This document shows, in pieces, positions 8,582 to 17,022 of a stretch of DNA of 64,000 bases. Position 1 is the stretch's first letter, and each line of letters starts with the position of its first letter. Source of the stretch: Streptomyces sp. MMG1121 (GTDB taxonomy: Bacteria > Actinomycetota > Actinomycetes > Streptomycetales > Streptomycetaceae); contig NZ_LGDV01000130.1 in assembly GCF_001280015.1 (NCBI RefSeq), positions 67,813-131,812 of the forward strand, read 5' to 3'. The position numbers and the translations under genes were made by a program. The notes beneath the pieces were generated by a model. The model made no database searches. It was not told the origin of the DNA and was given only the letters and a program-made list of their open reading frames with translations.

Positions 8582-9364
8582 CTACAGGGGCGTGACGTAC
8601 GCGCCCGCGATTCCGCCGTCCACCAGGAAGTCGGTGGCGTTGACGAACGAGGAGTCGTCGCTGGCCAGGAAGGCGACGGCGGCGGCGATCTCCTCGGCCT
8701 CGGCGAACCGGCCGACCGGGATGTGCACGAGGCGGCGGGCGGCGCGCTCCGGGTCCTTGGCGAACAGCTCCTGCAGGAGCGGGGTGTTGACCGGGCCCGG
8801 GCACAGGGCGTTCACGCGGATGCCCTCCCGGGCGAACTGCACGCCCAGCTCACGGGACATGGCGAGCACGCCGCCCTTGGAGGCCGTGTACGAGATCTGC
8901 GAGGTGGCCGCGCCCATCCGCGCCACGAAGGACGCGGTGTTGATGATGGAGCCCTTGCCTTGGCGGCGCATGTAGGGGATGGCGGCCTTGCAGCACAGGT
9001 AGACGGAGGTGAGGTTGACCTCCTGGACCCGCTTCCAGGCCTCCAGGCCGGTCTCCAGGATGGAGTCGTCGTCGGGCGGGGAGATACCGGCGTTGTTGAA
9101 GGCGACGTCGACGCTGCCGTAGGTGTCGTAGGCCGTCTTGAACAGCGCCTCGACCTGCTCGGGGTCGGTGACGTCGGTCTTGACGAAGAGTCCGCCGACC
9201 TCGTCGGCGGCGGCCTTGCCGCGGGCGTCGTCCACGTCCGCGCAGACGACGTGGGCGCCCTCGGCGGCGAGCCGGCGGGCGGTGGCGAGGCCGATGCCGC
9301 TGCCGGCTCCGGTGACGACGGCGGTACGGCCGACCAGGCGGCGGCAAACAGTTTCTGCGGTCAC
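8582..9364 (-). CDS. Short-chain dehydrogenase/reductase
   Basis: A 260-residue classical SDR. The cofactor motif TGAGSGIG (about 18-25), ADVDD after beta-2 (Asp favouring NAD), NNAG, and the catalytic Ser...YTASK are all present, with a C-terminal DGGIAGAYVTPL. The GTG start at 9362-9364 overlaps the stop of the upstream aldehyde dehydrogenase (GTGA), so the genes are translationally coupled. It is the last gene of the glutamine-synthetase-like operon and probably oxidises an alcohol intermediate (for example a hydroxyethyl amide to the aldehyde handed to the dehydrogenase). The substrate is inferred from context only. Confidence 0.85.
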   Translation of the reverse strand: MTAETVCRRLVGRTAVVTGAGSGIGLATARRLAAEGAHVVCADVDDARGKAAADEVGGLFVKTDVTDPEQVEALFKTAYDTYGSVDVAFNNAGISPPDDDSILETGLEAWKRVQEVNLTSVYLCCKAAIPYMRRQGKGSIINTASFVARMGAATSQISYTASKGGVLAMSRELGVQFAREGIRVNALCPGPVNTPLLQELFAKDPERAARRLVHIPVGRFAEAEEIAAAVAFLASDDSSFVNATDFLVDGGIAGAYVTPL

Positions 9365-10734
9365 TGTGCGGGGCCCTCCGTGCTGATGAAGACGTTCTTG
9401 GTTTCGGTGAAGGCGGTCAGGGCGTCGGGGCCGAGTTCGCGGCCGAGGCCGGATTGCTTGTAGCCGCCGAACGGAGCCCAGTAGCGGACGCTGGAGTGCG
9501 AGTTGACGGACAGGTTGCCCGCGCGGACGGACTGGGACACGCGCAGGGCGCGGCCGAGGTCCCGGGTCCAGACGGAGCCGGACAGGCCGTAGGGGGTGTC
9601 GTTGGCCAGGCGGACGGCGTCGGCCTCGTCGGTGAAGGGGAGGAGGACGGCGACGGGTCCGAAGATCTCCTCGCAGGCCGCCGGGCTGTCGTACCGCTCC
9701 CCGGTCAGGACGGTCGGCGGGAACCAGAAGCCGGGGCCGTCGGGGGCGCTGCCGCGCAGGGCGGGCGCGTCCTCGGGGACGTAGGACCGTACGCGCTCCA
9801 GCTGCTGCCGGGAGATCAGCGGGCCCATCTGCGTCTTCTCGTCGGCGGGGTCGCCCACGACCACGGCGGCCAGCGCGTCCGCGAGGAGGTCCCGGGCCTC
9901 CTCCAGCACCGACTCCTGGACGAGGATGCGGGTGCGGGCGCAGCAGTCCTGGCCGGAGTTGTCCAGGAAGGAGAAGGGGTCGAGAGCGGTCTTGAGGTCG
10001 GCGTCGGCGAAGACGACGTTGGGGCTCTTGCCGCCCAGTTCGAGGGTGACCGGCTTGACGAGCCGCGCGCAGCGCTCCATGACCTCGCGGCCGGTGCGCG
10101 TGGAGCCGGTGAACACGATCTTGGCGACGTCCGGGTGGTCCACCAGGGCGCGCCCGGCGATGTGGCCGTGGCCGGGGAGGACTTGGAGGACGTGCTCCGG
10201 CAGGCCCGCCTCCAGGGCGAGTTCGGCCAGGCGCAGGGCCGTCAGCGGGGTGGTCTCCGCCGGTTTGAGGACGACCGCGTTGCCGGCCGCGAGCGCCGGG
10301 AAGGAGCCCCAGGCGGCGATGGGCATCGGGAAGTTCCAGGGGGCGATGACGCCGATGACGCCGAGCGGCTCCTGGAAGGTGACGTTCCAGCCGCCGGGGG
10401 CCGGGATCTGCCGGCCGAGGAGGCGTTCGGCGCCGCCCGCCGCGTACAGCAGCAGGTCGCGGGCGTTGCCGGCCTCCCAGCGGGCGTTGCCGACGGTGTG
10501 CCCGGCCTCGCGGACCTCCAGCCGGGCCAGCTCTTCGATGTGGGCGTCGACCGTGTCGGCGAAGCGGCGCAGCAGCCGGGCCCGGTCGGCGGGCGCGAGG
10601 GCGGCCCACTTCCTCTGGGCGCGGGCGGCCCGTACGACGGCGGCGGCCACGTCGTCGGCGCCGGCGGCGGGGACGGTGGCGACGACCTCTTCCGTGGCGG
10701 GGTTGAGAACCTTCAACTCGTCTGGTTCGGACAC
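9361..10734 (-). CDS. NAD(P)-dependent aldehyde dehydrogenase
   Basis: A 457-residue ALDH-superfamily enzyme. It shows APWNFPMPIA (cofactor domain), FTGSTRTGREV, the catalytic glutamate in LELGGKSPN and the catalytic cysteine in NSGQDCCARTR, then EEIFGPVAVL and FGGYKQSGLGRE near the C-terminus. The GTG start at 10732-10734 lies 11 bp after the glutamine-synthetase-like gene and has a weak AAAGG site; the stop overlaps the SDR start. By analogy with gamma-glutamylated amine catabolism it should oxidise a gamma-glutamyl aldehyde to the acid. This assignment is inference from the operon. Confidence 0.9.
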   Translation of the reverse strand: MSEPDELKVLNPATEEVVATVPAAGADDVAAAVVRAARAQRKWAALAPADRARLLRRFADTVDAHIEELARLEVREAGHTVGNARWEAGNARDLLLYAAGGAERLLGRQIPAPGGWNVTFQEPLGVIGVIAPWNFPMPIAAWGSFPALAAGNAVVLKPAETTPLTALRLAELALEAGLPEHVLQVLPGHGHIAGRALVDHPDVAKIVFTGSTRTGREVMERCARLVKPVTLELGGKSPNVVFADADLKTALDPFSFLDNSGQDCCARTRILVQESVLEEARDLLADALAAVVVGDPADEKTQMGPLISRQQLERVRSYVPEDAPALRGSAPDGPGFWFPPTVLTGERYDSPAACEEIFGPVAVLLPFTDEADAVRLANDTPYGLSGSVWTRDLGRALRVSQSVRAGNLSVNSHSSVRYWAPFGGYKQSGLGRELGPDALTAFTETKNVFISTEGPAQ

Positions 10735-10745
10735 GAATTGACCTT

Positions 10746-12104
10746 TCACAGGCGTTCGAAGGAGCGGCGCAGCTCCCAGTCGGTGACCGCCGCGTCGAAG
10801 GCCTCCAGCTCGACGCGTGCCATGTTGCGGTAGTGCGCGACGACCTCGTCGCCGAAGGCGGCCTTGGCCACGGGGCTGTTCTCCCACAGCTCGGCGGCCT
10901 CGCGCAGGGTGCTCGGGACGTGCGCGAAGTCGGCGGTGTAGGCGTTGCCGGGGCAGGGTTCGGGGAGTTCCAGCTTCTGCTCGATGCCGTACAGGCCGGC
11001 CGCGACGAGTCCGGCGACGGCGAGGTGCGGGTTGACGTCCCCGCCGGGCAGGCGGTTCTCGAAGCGCAGGGAGCGGCCGTGTCCGACCACGCGCAGCGCG
11101 CAGGTGCGGTTGTCGTGGCCCCAGGCGACGGCGGTGGGGGCGAAGGAGCCGGGCTGGAACCGTTTGTAGGAGTTGATGTTCGGGGCGTAGAGCAGCGAGA
11201 AGTCCCGCAGGGCGGCGAGCTGTCCGGCGAGGAAGTGCCGCATGACCTCGGACATTCCGTCGCCGTCGGCCATCGCGTTGTTGCCGTCGGCGTCGGCGAG
11301 CGAGAGGTGGATGTGGCAGGAGTTGCCCTCGCGCTCGTTGTACTTGGCCATGAAGGTGATCGAGACGCCCTCCTGGCCGGCGATCTCCTTGGCACCCGTC
11401 TTGTACAGCGCGTGCTGGTCGCAGGTGACGAGGGCCTCGTCGTAGCGGAAGACGATCTCGTGCTGGCCGGGGTTGCACTCGCCCTTGGCGGACTCGACGG
11501 TGAGACCGGCGCCGGTCATGTCGTTGCGCAGCCGGCGCAGCAGGGGTTCGATACGGCCGGTGCCGAGGATGGAGTAGTCGATGTTGTACTGGTTGGCCGG
11601 GGTGAGGCCGCGGTAGCCGGTGTCCCAGGCCTGTTCGTAGCTGTCCTTGAAGACGATGAACTCCAGCTCGGTGCCGACCTGGGCGGTGTAGCCGAGTTCC
11701 GCGAGCCGCTCCAGCTGGCGGCGCAGGATCTGGCGGGGCGCGGCGGCGACCGGGGAGCCGTCGTTCCAGGCGAGGTCGGCGACGAGCAGGGCGGTGCCGG
11801 GGTGCCAGGGGATGCGGCGCAGGGTGGTGAGGTCGGGGCGCATGGCGAAGTCGCCGTAGCCGCGCTCCCAGGAGGACATCTCGTAGCCGTCGACGGTGTT
11901 CATCTCGGTGTCGACGGCGAGGAGGTAGTTGCAGCCCTCGGTGCCGTGGTGCAGGACGTCGTCGAGGAAGAAGCGGGCGGCGAACCGCTTGCCCTGGAGC
12001 CGCCCTTGCATATCGGGGAAGGCCAGGACGACAGTGTCGATCTCACCGCTCGCGACGAGGGCGTGCAGTTCCTCTACGCCGAGCGGGGGTGTGCGGTGTG
12101 CCAC
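10746..12104 (-). CDS. glnA4-like: Glutamine-synthetase-like gamma-glutamyl-amine ligase (GlnA4 type)
   Basis: A 452-residue GS-fold ligase. It has the beta-grasp segment DMQGRLQGKRF, the metal-site motif GTELEFIVFKDSY, SAKGECNPGQHEI, the ATP/metal segment KYNEREGNSCHIHLSL and the RFQPGSFAPTAVAWG/NRLPGGDVNPH region. These are the marks of the GlnA3/GlnA4/PuuA branch rather than housekeeping GlnA; I see no adenylylation loop. Streptomyces GlnA4 glutamylates ethanolamine, GlnA3 polyamines; the SDR+ALDH neighbours fit an alcohol-bearing amine better. The GTG at 12102-12104 has AAGGAGG seven bases upstream. It leads the operon and is divergent from a FadR-type regulator with 96 bp between them. 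Confidence 0.9.
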   Translation of the reverse strand: MAHRTPPLGVEELHALVASGEIDTVVLAFPDMQGRLQGKRFAARFFLDDVLHHGTEGCNYLLAVDTEMNTVDGYEMSSWERGYGDFAMRPDLTTLRRIPWHPGTALLVADLAWNDGSPVAAAPRQILRRQLERLAELGYTAQVGTELEFIVFKDSYEQAWDTGYRGLTPANQYNIDYSILGTGRIEPLLRRLRNDMTGAGLTVESAKGECNPGQHEIVFRYDEALVTCDQHALYKTGAKEIAGQEGVSITFMAKYNEREGNSCHIHLSLADADGNNAMADGDGMSEVMRHFLAGQLAALRDFSLLYAPNINSYKRFQPGSFAPTAVAWGHDNRTCALRVVGHGRSLRFENRLPGGDVNPHLAVAGLVAAGLYGIEQKLELPEPCPGNAYTADFAHVPSTLREAAELWENSPVAKAAFGDEVVAHYRNMARVELEAFDAAVTDWELRRSFERL

Positions 12105-12200
12105 GGGAGAGCCTCCTTCGGCGCCTTCGCGCTTTTTCGGCCGGGCCGGGAGCCATAAGGTATTGCGGAGAACCATTGCTTGGGAAGGGGGTAAGGCCGG
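12105..12200. promoter_or_regulatory. Divergent promoter region of glnA4-like operon and FadR-type regulator
   Basis: This 96-bp gap must carry both promoters. TAAGGT on plus and TACCTT on minus (around 12155-12162) are overlapping TAnnnT boxes. A weak inverted pair GGT-N10-ACC spans the same place and is a candidate GntR-family operator. The evidence is suggestive only. Confidence 0.35.
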
Positions 12201-12938
12201 ATGTCGCAGGACGTGGGTCCCGAGGGACTGGATGACCGGCTCACTCCGGTGTTGCGGCCGGTGCGGGCCGGCAACGGCTTCGAGGAGGCGCTGGAGCAGA
12301 TCCTGCAGGTCGTACGGCTCGGCCTGGTGCCGGGCGGCGAACGGCTGCCGGCCGAGCGGGAGCTGGCGGAGCGGCTCGGGATCAGCCGGGTGACGCTGCG
12401 CGAGGTGCTGAAGGTGCTCCAGGATCAGGGGCTGGTGGAGGCGCGGCGCGGGCGGTACGGCGGAACGTTCGTGCTGCCGCGCGCGGACGCCGGCGGCGAG
12501 GACGAGCTGCGGCGGCGGATCGCCGAGGTCGACGTCGAGGACGTCCTGCGGTTCCGCGAGGTGCTGGAGGTGGGCGCGGCCGGGCTGTGCGCGGTGCACG
12601 GGCTGACGGACGAGCAGGCGGGGCGGCTGCGGCAGGCGCTGGACCACACGCACGAGGCCCCGCTCGCCGACTACCGGCGCCAGGACACGCTGCTGCACCT
12701 GACGCTCGCCGAGCTGTGCGGTTCACCGTCGCTGACCGCGCAGTACGCGGCGGTGCGGGCCACGGTCAACGATCTGCTCGACTGCATCCCGCTGCTGGTG
12801 CGCAACCTGGAGCACTCCCAGCGGCAGCACACCGCGCTGGTGGAGGCGGTGCTGGACGGGGACGCGGACGGGGCGCGGGAGATGATGCGCGAGCACTGCG
12901 CGGGCACGGCGGCCCTGCTGCGGGGCTTCCTGACGTGA
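12201..12938 (+). CDS. FadR/GntR-family transcriptional regulator
   Basis: A 245-residue regulator. An N-terminal winged helix-turn-helix (about 35-95: GGERLPAERELAERLGISR, VTLREVLKVLQDQGLVEARRGRYGG) is followed by an all-helical FCD effector domain (about 110-240) with the RFREVLEVGAAGL helix and metal/ligand-type residues (D...H...H) in HTALVEAV. The ATG follows a purine-rich GGAAGGGGG. It is divergent from the glnA4-like operon and upstream of the amidotransferase-type hydrolase, so local control of the pathway by an amine- or acid-derived ligand is likely. Confidence 0.9.
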   Translation: MSQDVGPEGLDDRLTPVLRPVRAGNGFEEALEQILQVVRLGLVPGGERLPAERELAERLGISRVTLREVLKVLQDQGLVEARRGRYGGTFVLPRADAGGEDELRRRIAEVDVEDVLRFREVLEVGAAGLCAVHGLTDEQAGRLRQALDHTHEAPLADYRRQDTLLHLTLAELCGSPSLTAQYAAVRATVNDLLDCIPLLVRNLEHSQRQHTALVEAVLDGDADGAREMMREHCAGTAALLRGFLT

Positions 12939-13014
12939 GGACGGTCTGCAAAGGTATGGGCATGAACCTTTGTGCGGGTCTCTGGGCGGGCCCGCGGACC
13001 GTGGGGAGGGCGGC

Positions 13015-13704
13015 ATGACCGTACGACCGCTGATCGGCGTCAGCACGTACCTGGAGTCAGCCACGCGCTGGGGCGTGTGGGAGCTGGAGGCGGTCCTGGT
13101 GCCGGCCGGCTATCCACGGCTGGTGCAGCGGGCCGGCGGGCTGGCCTGCCTGCTGCCGCCGGACGCGCCGGAACAGGCCGCCGCGGCGGTGGCACGGCTC
13201 GACGGGCTGGTCATCGCGGGCGGCCCGGACGTGGACCCGGCCCGGTACGGCGCCGAGCGCTCACCCCGCACGGGCCCGCCCGCGCCGCAGCGGGACGCCT
13301 GGGAGCTGGCGCTGATCGACGCGGCGCTGACGGCGGGCGTGCCGCTGCTGGGGATCTGCCGGGGCATGCAGCTGCTGAACGTCGCCCTCGGCGGCACGCT
13401 CGTCCAGCACATGGAGGGGCACGCGGAGGTGGTCGGGGTCTTCGGCAGCCATCCGGTCAAGCCGGTGCCGGGCACGCTGTACGCCGGGATCGCCCCGGCG
13501 GAGACCGCCGTGCCGACCTACCACCACCAGGCGGTCGAGCGGCTCGGCCGGGGTCTCGTCGCCTCGGCGTACGCGGCGGACGGCACGGTCGAGGCGGTGG
13601 AACTGCCCTCGGCCGAGAGCTGGGTGCTCGGAGTGCAGTGGCATCCGGAGATGGGCGAGGACCTGCGGGTGATGCGGGCACTGGTCGCGGCGGCCACGAG
13701 GTGA
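13015..13704 (+). CDS. Class I glutamine amidotransferase-like hydrolase (PuuD type)
   Basis: A 229-residue member of the gamma-glutamyl-gamma-aminobutyrate hydrolase group. The nucleophile Cys115 lies in GICRGMQLLN and the other triad residues are His210 and Glu212 in WHPEM; VIAGGPDVDPARYG forms the oxyanion strand. It would release glutamate from the gamma-glutamyl product of the divergent operon, closing the pathway. ATG at 13015 is chosen because GGGGAGGG lies four bases upstream; it follows the FadR-type gene by 76 bp, so co-transcription is likely. The exact substrate is inferred. Confidence 0.85.
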   Translation: MTVRPLIGVSTYLESATRWGVWELEAVLVPAGYPRLVQRAGGLACLLPPDAPEQAAAAVARLDGLVIAGGPDVDPARYGAERSPRTGPPAPQRDAWELALIDAALTAGVPLLGICRGMQLLNVALGGTLVQHMEGHAEVVGVFGSHPVKPVPGTLYAGIAPAETAVPTYHHQAVERLGRGLVASAYAADGTVEAVELPSAESWVLGVQWHPEMGEDLRVMRALVAAATR

Positions 13705-13711
13705 GCCGTGA

Positions 13712-13753
13712 ACGGGCGCCGGGGAGGCGGCAGTTGGGGACAGCCGCGCCCGT
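13712..13753. terminator. Hairpin between convergent genes
   Basis: ACGGGCGC (13712-13719) pairs with GCGCCCGT (13746-13753), lying between the amidotransferase-type gene (plus) and the phosphotransferase (minus). The loop is long, so this is a moderate candidate. Confidence 0.4.
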
Positions 13754-13770
13754 GCCCCCGGCCCCCTGGC

Positions 13771-14724
13771 TCACAGCCGCTGTCTGAGCCAGGTCAGGGC
13801 CACCTCGCCCTGGGCGCGCTGGAAGGGGCGCAGGGTGGGCAGGCCGGGCGGGGGCGGGTTCAGGGAACTGCGCAGGAGGTAGCCGCTGAAGCCGGCCAGC
13901 GCGGCGGTCACCGCGTCCGGGTCGGCGTCCCGGCCCAGCGGATGCGTGGTGAACACCTCCTCGGGATCGGGTCCGCCCTGCGACCGCACGCACGGCAGCA
14001 TGACGAGCAGGTCGAACCAGGGCGCGGCGCGCAGGGCGTGCGGCCAGTCCACGAAGACGACGCCCCCGTCAGCCGTGAGCAGCACGTTGTCCGCACGCAG
14101 GTCGGCATGGGCCAGGGTGTCCCCCGAGGCGCCCTCGGGCCAGCGGGCCTCCAGCGCGGCGAGGTCGGCCAGATGGTCGGCGGTCCAGGCACCGAGCCGG
14201 TCGCGCACGTCGCCCGCCTCGCCGTCGAGGAGACCGCGCCAGCCGCTGAAGGCCTCGGCCAGGTCCTCGGCGGCGGACGGGACGTCGAGGGGGCACGGTG
14301 TGCCGGTACGGCCGAGCACGGTCACGGCGTCGAGCACCCGGCGCAGCTCGTCCGGCCGCCAGGGCACGTGCGGCTGGCTCCCGGCCACCTCCTCGAAGAC
14401 CAGCGCCACCCAGGTGCCGTCGTCGTACGTCCCGAGCAGCCGGGGCGCGGGTACGGCGGCCGGGAGCGCGGCGGCGTTGCGCGCCTCCCGGCGGTGCAGC
14501 ACGGGGCTGTGCGGGTTGGCCTCGGCGCTCACCGCCTTGACGAAGCCGGTGCCGCCCGTCGCGGTGCGCACGCGCGCGGCGACACCGGGCGAGAAGCCGC
14601 CACTCTGTGTCCGCGACCGTACGACCGGCGCACCGAGCATCTCGCCCACGGCGTGCCGGACGGCGGGCGGGAGTTCCTCCCAGGGGGTGCGGACGCCCGT
14701 GGCGGGCGGAGCGGTGTGGGTCAT
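13771..14724 (-). CDS. Phosphotransferase (APH/choline kinase-like)
   Basis: A 317-residue aminoglycoside-phosphotransferase-fold protein. The Brenner-type catalytic loop is HADLRADNVLL and the metal-binding aspartate is in VVFVDWPHAL; the N-lobe has the nucleotide-binding segment TGFVKAVSAE and an EE-containing hinge (VALVFEEVAG). These enzymes phosphorylate small hydroxylated substrates or antibiotics; the substrate is unknown. The frame is open further upstream, but the upstream residues are Arg/Ala-rich and not family-like, so I use ATG 14722-14724; another ATG lies three codons upstream. It is convergent with the amidotransferase-type gene. Confidence 0.75.
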   Translation of the reverse strand: MTHTAPPATGVRTPWEELPPAVRHAVGEMLGAPVVRSRTQSGGFSPGVAARVRTATGGTGFVKAVSAEANPHSPVLHRREARNAAALPAAVPAPRLLGTYDDGTWVALVFEEVAGSQPHVPWRPDELRRVLDAVTVLGRTGTPCPLDVPSAAEDLAEAFSGWRGLLDGEAGDVRDRLGAWTADHLADLAALEARWPEGASGDTLAHADLRADNVLLTADGGVVFVDWPHALRAAPWFDLLVMLPCVRSQGGPDPEEVFTTHPLGRDADPDAVTAALAGFSGYLLRSSLNPPPPGLPTLRPFQRAQGEVALTWLRQRL

Positions 14725-14861
14725 GCGGAGCATGGTGCGGGGCGCGATGGCCACCCGGCCAGCGGTTTTCCGTACGGCCGCGGCCCGCAGGGGTGCGCGG
14801 AACCGCGCGATCGGCCCACGTCGCACCCGGCAGCCGGACGGGGCCCCGCGGCCCGGTCCCG

Positions 14862-15785
14862 TCATCCCCGCGTCAGCGACAACAACTCCCGCGCGGGGCC
14901 CGCGGGGCGGTGGCCCGTCGGCCAGACCGCGCGCAGATCACGGCGGAGCGAGACGCCCTCGACCGGGATGCTGACCAGGCGGCGCATGGCCAGCTCCTCC
15001 CCCACGACCAGCTCGCTGAGGACCGAGGGGCCCGCTCCGCTGACCGCCGACGCCTTGACCGCCGTGGTCGAGGACAGCTCGATCAGGGGGCGGGCGAGGC
15101 CGCCGAGCGCGGCGTCCAGGACCTGGCGGGTGCCGGAGCCGCGCTCGCGCAGGATCAGCGGGGTCTCGGCGAGTTCCCGCGCGGTCACGGGGCGTCTGCG
15201 GCGGGCCCAGGGGTGGCCGGGCGCGGTGACGACGATCAGGCGGTCCTGGGCGATGACCGTGGAGTCCAGGCCGGTCGGAACGGTCAGGCCCTCCACGAAG
15301 CCGAGGTCCGCCTCGCCGCTCAGCAGCAGTTCCGCGACCTTCGCCGAGTTGCCGGCGAGCAGGGACACCGCCGTGTCCGGGCGCTCGGCGTGCAGCGCGA
15401 GGAGCCAGCCGGGCAGCAGGTACTCGGCGATGGTCATGCTCGCCGCGACCCTGAGACGTGAGTCCCGCCGGTCCCGCAGCGCCCGCGCGCCCGCGTCGAA
15501 GGCGGCCGCGGCCTCCACCACCCGGCGGGCCCAGTCCGTCACCAGGGCACCGGCGTCGGTGAGCCGGGAGCCGCGCGGCGAGCGGTCGACCAGGGCCACC
15601 CCCAGCTGCCGTTCCATCGAGCGGATCCGGCTGCTGGCGGCGGGCTGGGTGATGCCGACCTCGCGTGCCGCCGCGCCGAGACTGCCCAGCCGCGCCACCG
15701 CCAGCAGCAGCTCCAATGCGGCCAGGTCCGGCACCCGGTGGGCCAGTGATGCCGTGCGCCCGTACGTCCCCTCCACCTCACTCAT
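14862..15785 (-). CDS. LysR-family transcriptional regulator
   Basis: A 307-residue LTTR. The helix-turn-helix is at about 20-75 (LELLLAVARLGSLGAAARE, GITQPAASSRIRSMERQLG), followed by a two-lobed effector domain (about 95-300) with the DLGFVEG and ERGSGTRQVLD motifs typical of CysB/CbbR-like members. It is divergent from the TDT transporter by 70 bp, and a CATAAG-N5-CTTATG palindrome with a T-N11-A core covers its start codon, so control of the transporter and of itself is likely. Confidence 0.92.
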   Translation of the reverse strand: MSEVEGTYGRTASLAHRVPDLAALELLLAVARLGSLGAAAREVGITQPAASSRIRSMERQLGVALVDRSPRGSRLTDAGALVTDWARRVVEAAAAFDAGARALRDRRDSRLRVAASMTIAEYLLPGWLLALHAERPDTAVSLLAGNSAKVAELLLSGEADLGFVEGLTVPTGLDSTVIAQDRLIVVTAPGHPWARRRRPVTARELAETPLILRERGSGTRQVLDAALGGLARPLIELSSTTAVKASAVSGAGPSVLSELVVGEELAMRRLVSIPVEGVSLRRDLRAVWPTGHRPAGPARELLSLTRG

Positions 15786-15799
15786 AAGACCAGCTTATG
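15783..15799. promoter_or_regulatory. LysR-type operator over the lysR start codon
   Basis: CATAAG (15783-15788) and CTTATG (15794-15799) form a perfect inverted repeat with a 5-bp spacer, containing a T-N11-A motif. The left arm includes the ATG of the LysR gene, so binding there should block its expression. Confidence 0.6.
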
Positions 15800-15855
15800 C
15801 CCACATAGAGAGGAACTCCCTGGTCAGGGGCGGATCCGGGCGGCACCGTGGATGC

Positions 15856-17022
15856 ATGGTCACCGCAGTCCACCCCTCGCCCGTCCCCTCCGTCCCGCGC
15901 GCCGCCCGCGTGCGGCACCTCGGCCCCAACTGGTACGCCGCCGTCATGGGCACGGCCGTCCTCGGCACGGCCGGTATCGCGCTGCCCGGGCACGGAGCGG
16001 TGCCGCGCGGCGTTCTCGCGGGTACCTGGGCCCTGTCCCTGATCGCGCTGACGGCCCTGCTGGCGGCCCGCGCTCTGCACTGGATCCACCACCGCGACCA
16101 GGCCCGGGCCCATCTCCTGGATCCCGCCGTGGCGCCCTTCTACGGCTGTCTGTCCATGGCTCTGCTGGCGGTCGGCGGCGGCGCGCTGACCGCCGGGCTG
16201 CCCCTGATCGGCACGCGGACGGCCGTGGCGCTGGACACCGTGCTGTTCACCGCGGGTACGGCGGTCGGGCTCGCGGCCGCCGTGGCCGTGCCGTACCTGA
16301 TGGCCGTGCGGCATCGGGTCGAGCCCGCCCAGGCGACCCCGGTGTGGCTGCTGCCGCTGGTCGCGCCGATGGTGTCGGCCGCGCTCGGTCCGCTGCTCGT
16401 GCCGCATCTGCCGCCGGGGCAGCCCCGGGAGACCCTGCTGCTGGCCTGCTTCGCGATGTTCGGGCTGAGCCTGTTCGCGACGCTGCTGATGCTGCCGCTC
16501 GTCTTCGCCCGGCTGATCGGCGGGGGCCCGCTGCCGCTCGCGCTCACCCCGACCATGTTCCTGGTCCTCGGCCCGCTCGGGCAGTCCACGACCGCGGTCG
16601 CCAAGATCGCGGACGCGGCTCCCGGCGTCGTACCGGCCCCCTACGACCGCGGTCTGGGCGTCTTCGCCGTGCTGTACGGCGTGCCGGTCATGGGCTTCGC
16701 GCTGCTGTGGCTGGCGCTCTGCGTCGCCCATGTGGTGCGGGCCCGGCGCGCGGGCATGGGGTTCGCGATGACCTGGTGGGCGTTCACCTTCCCGGTGGGC
16801 ACCTGTGTCACCGGCGCCGCGGCGCTCGCCCGGCACACGGGCCTCGTCGTCTACGACGGGCTGGACATCGGGCTGTACGCCGTCCTGGTCACCGCCTGGC
16901 TGGCCGCCGCCGGCGGGACCCTGCGCGGGCTGCTCAGCGGCGAGCTGCTCGCAGCGCCTCGGCCAGCACCCCCGGCGCTTCGGCCAGCGACGGTCCGTAC
17001 CACGTCAGGTGCCGCCCGCTGA
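15856..17022 (+). CDS. TDT-family transporter (TehA/C4-dicarboxylate type)
   Basis: A 388-residue membrane protein with about ten hydrophobic helices. The start MVTAVHP leads to the LGPNWYAAVMGTAVLG motif of the tellurite-resistance/dicarboxylate transporter family, and FLVLGPLGQSTTA and TWWAFTFPVGTC are family landmarks in the C-terminal half. It probably exports or imports an anion (sulfite, dicarboxylate or tellurite-related). It is divergent from the LysR gene. Its last 29 codons (16934-17022) run antisense over the 3' end of the B12-type binding protein gene; that tail is Pro/Arg-rich and not family-like, suggesting loss of an earlier stop. A GTG at 15848 is another possible start. Confidence 0.85.
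   Translation: MVTAVHPSPVPSVPRAARVRHLGPNWYAAVMGTAVLGTAGIALPGHGAVPRGVLAGTWALSLIALTALLAARALHWIHHRDQARAHLLDPAVAPFYGCLSMALLAVGGGALTAGLPLIGTRTAVALDTVLFTAGTAVGLAAAVAVPYLMAVRHRVEPAQATPVWLLPLVAPMVSAALGPLLVPHLPPGQPRETLLLACFAMFGLSLFATLLMLPLVFARLIGGGPLPLALTPTMFLVLGPLGQSTTAVAKIADAAPGVVPAPYDRGLGVFAVLYGVPVMGFALLWLALCVAHVVRARRAGMGFAMTWWAFTFPVGTCVTGAAALARHTGLVVYDGLDIGLYAVLVTAWLAAAGGTLRGLLSGELLAAPRPAPPALRPATVRTTSGAAR

Noticed and set aside
13708..15855. A 700-codon open frame on the plus strand opposite the phosphotransferase and LysR genes
   Set aside because: In GC-rich DNA such antisense frames are common; the translation is Arg/Gly-rich without domains, and the real genes are on the minus strand.
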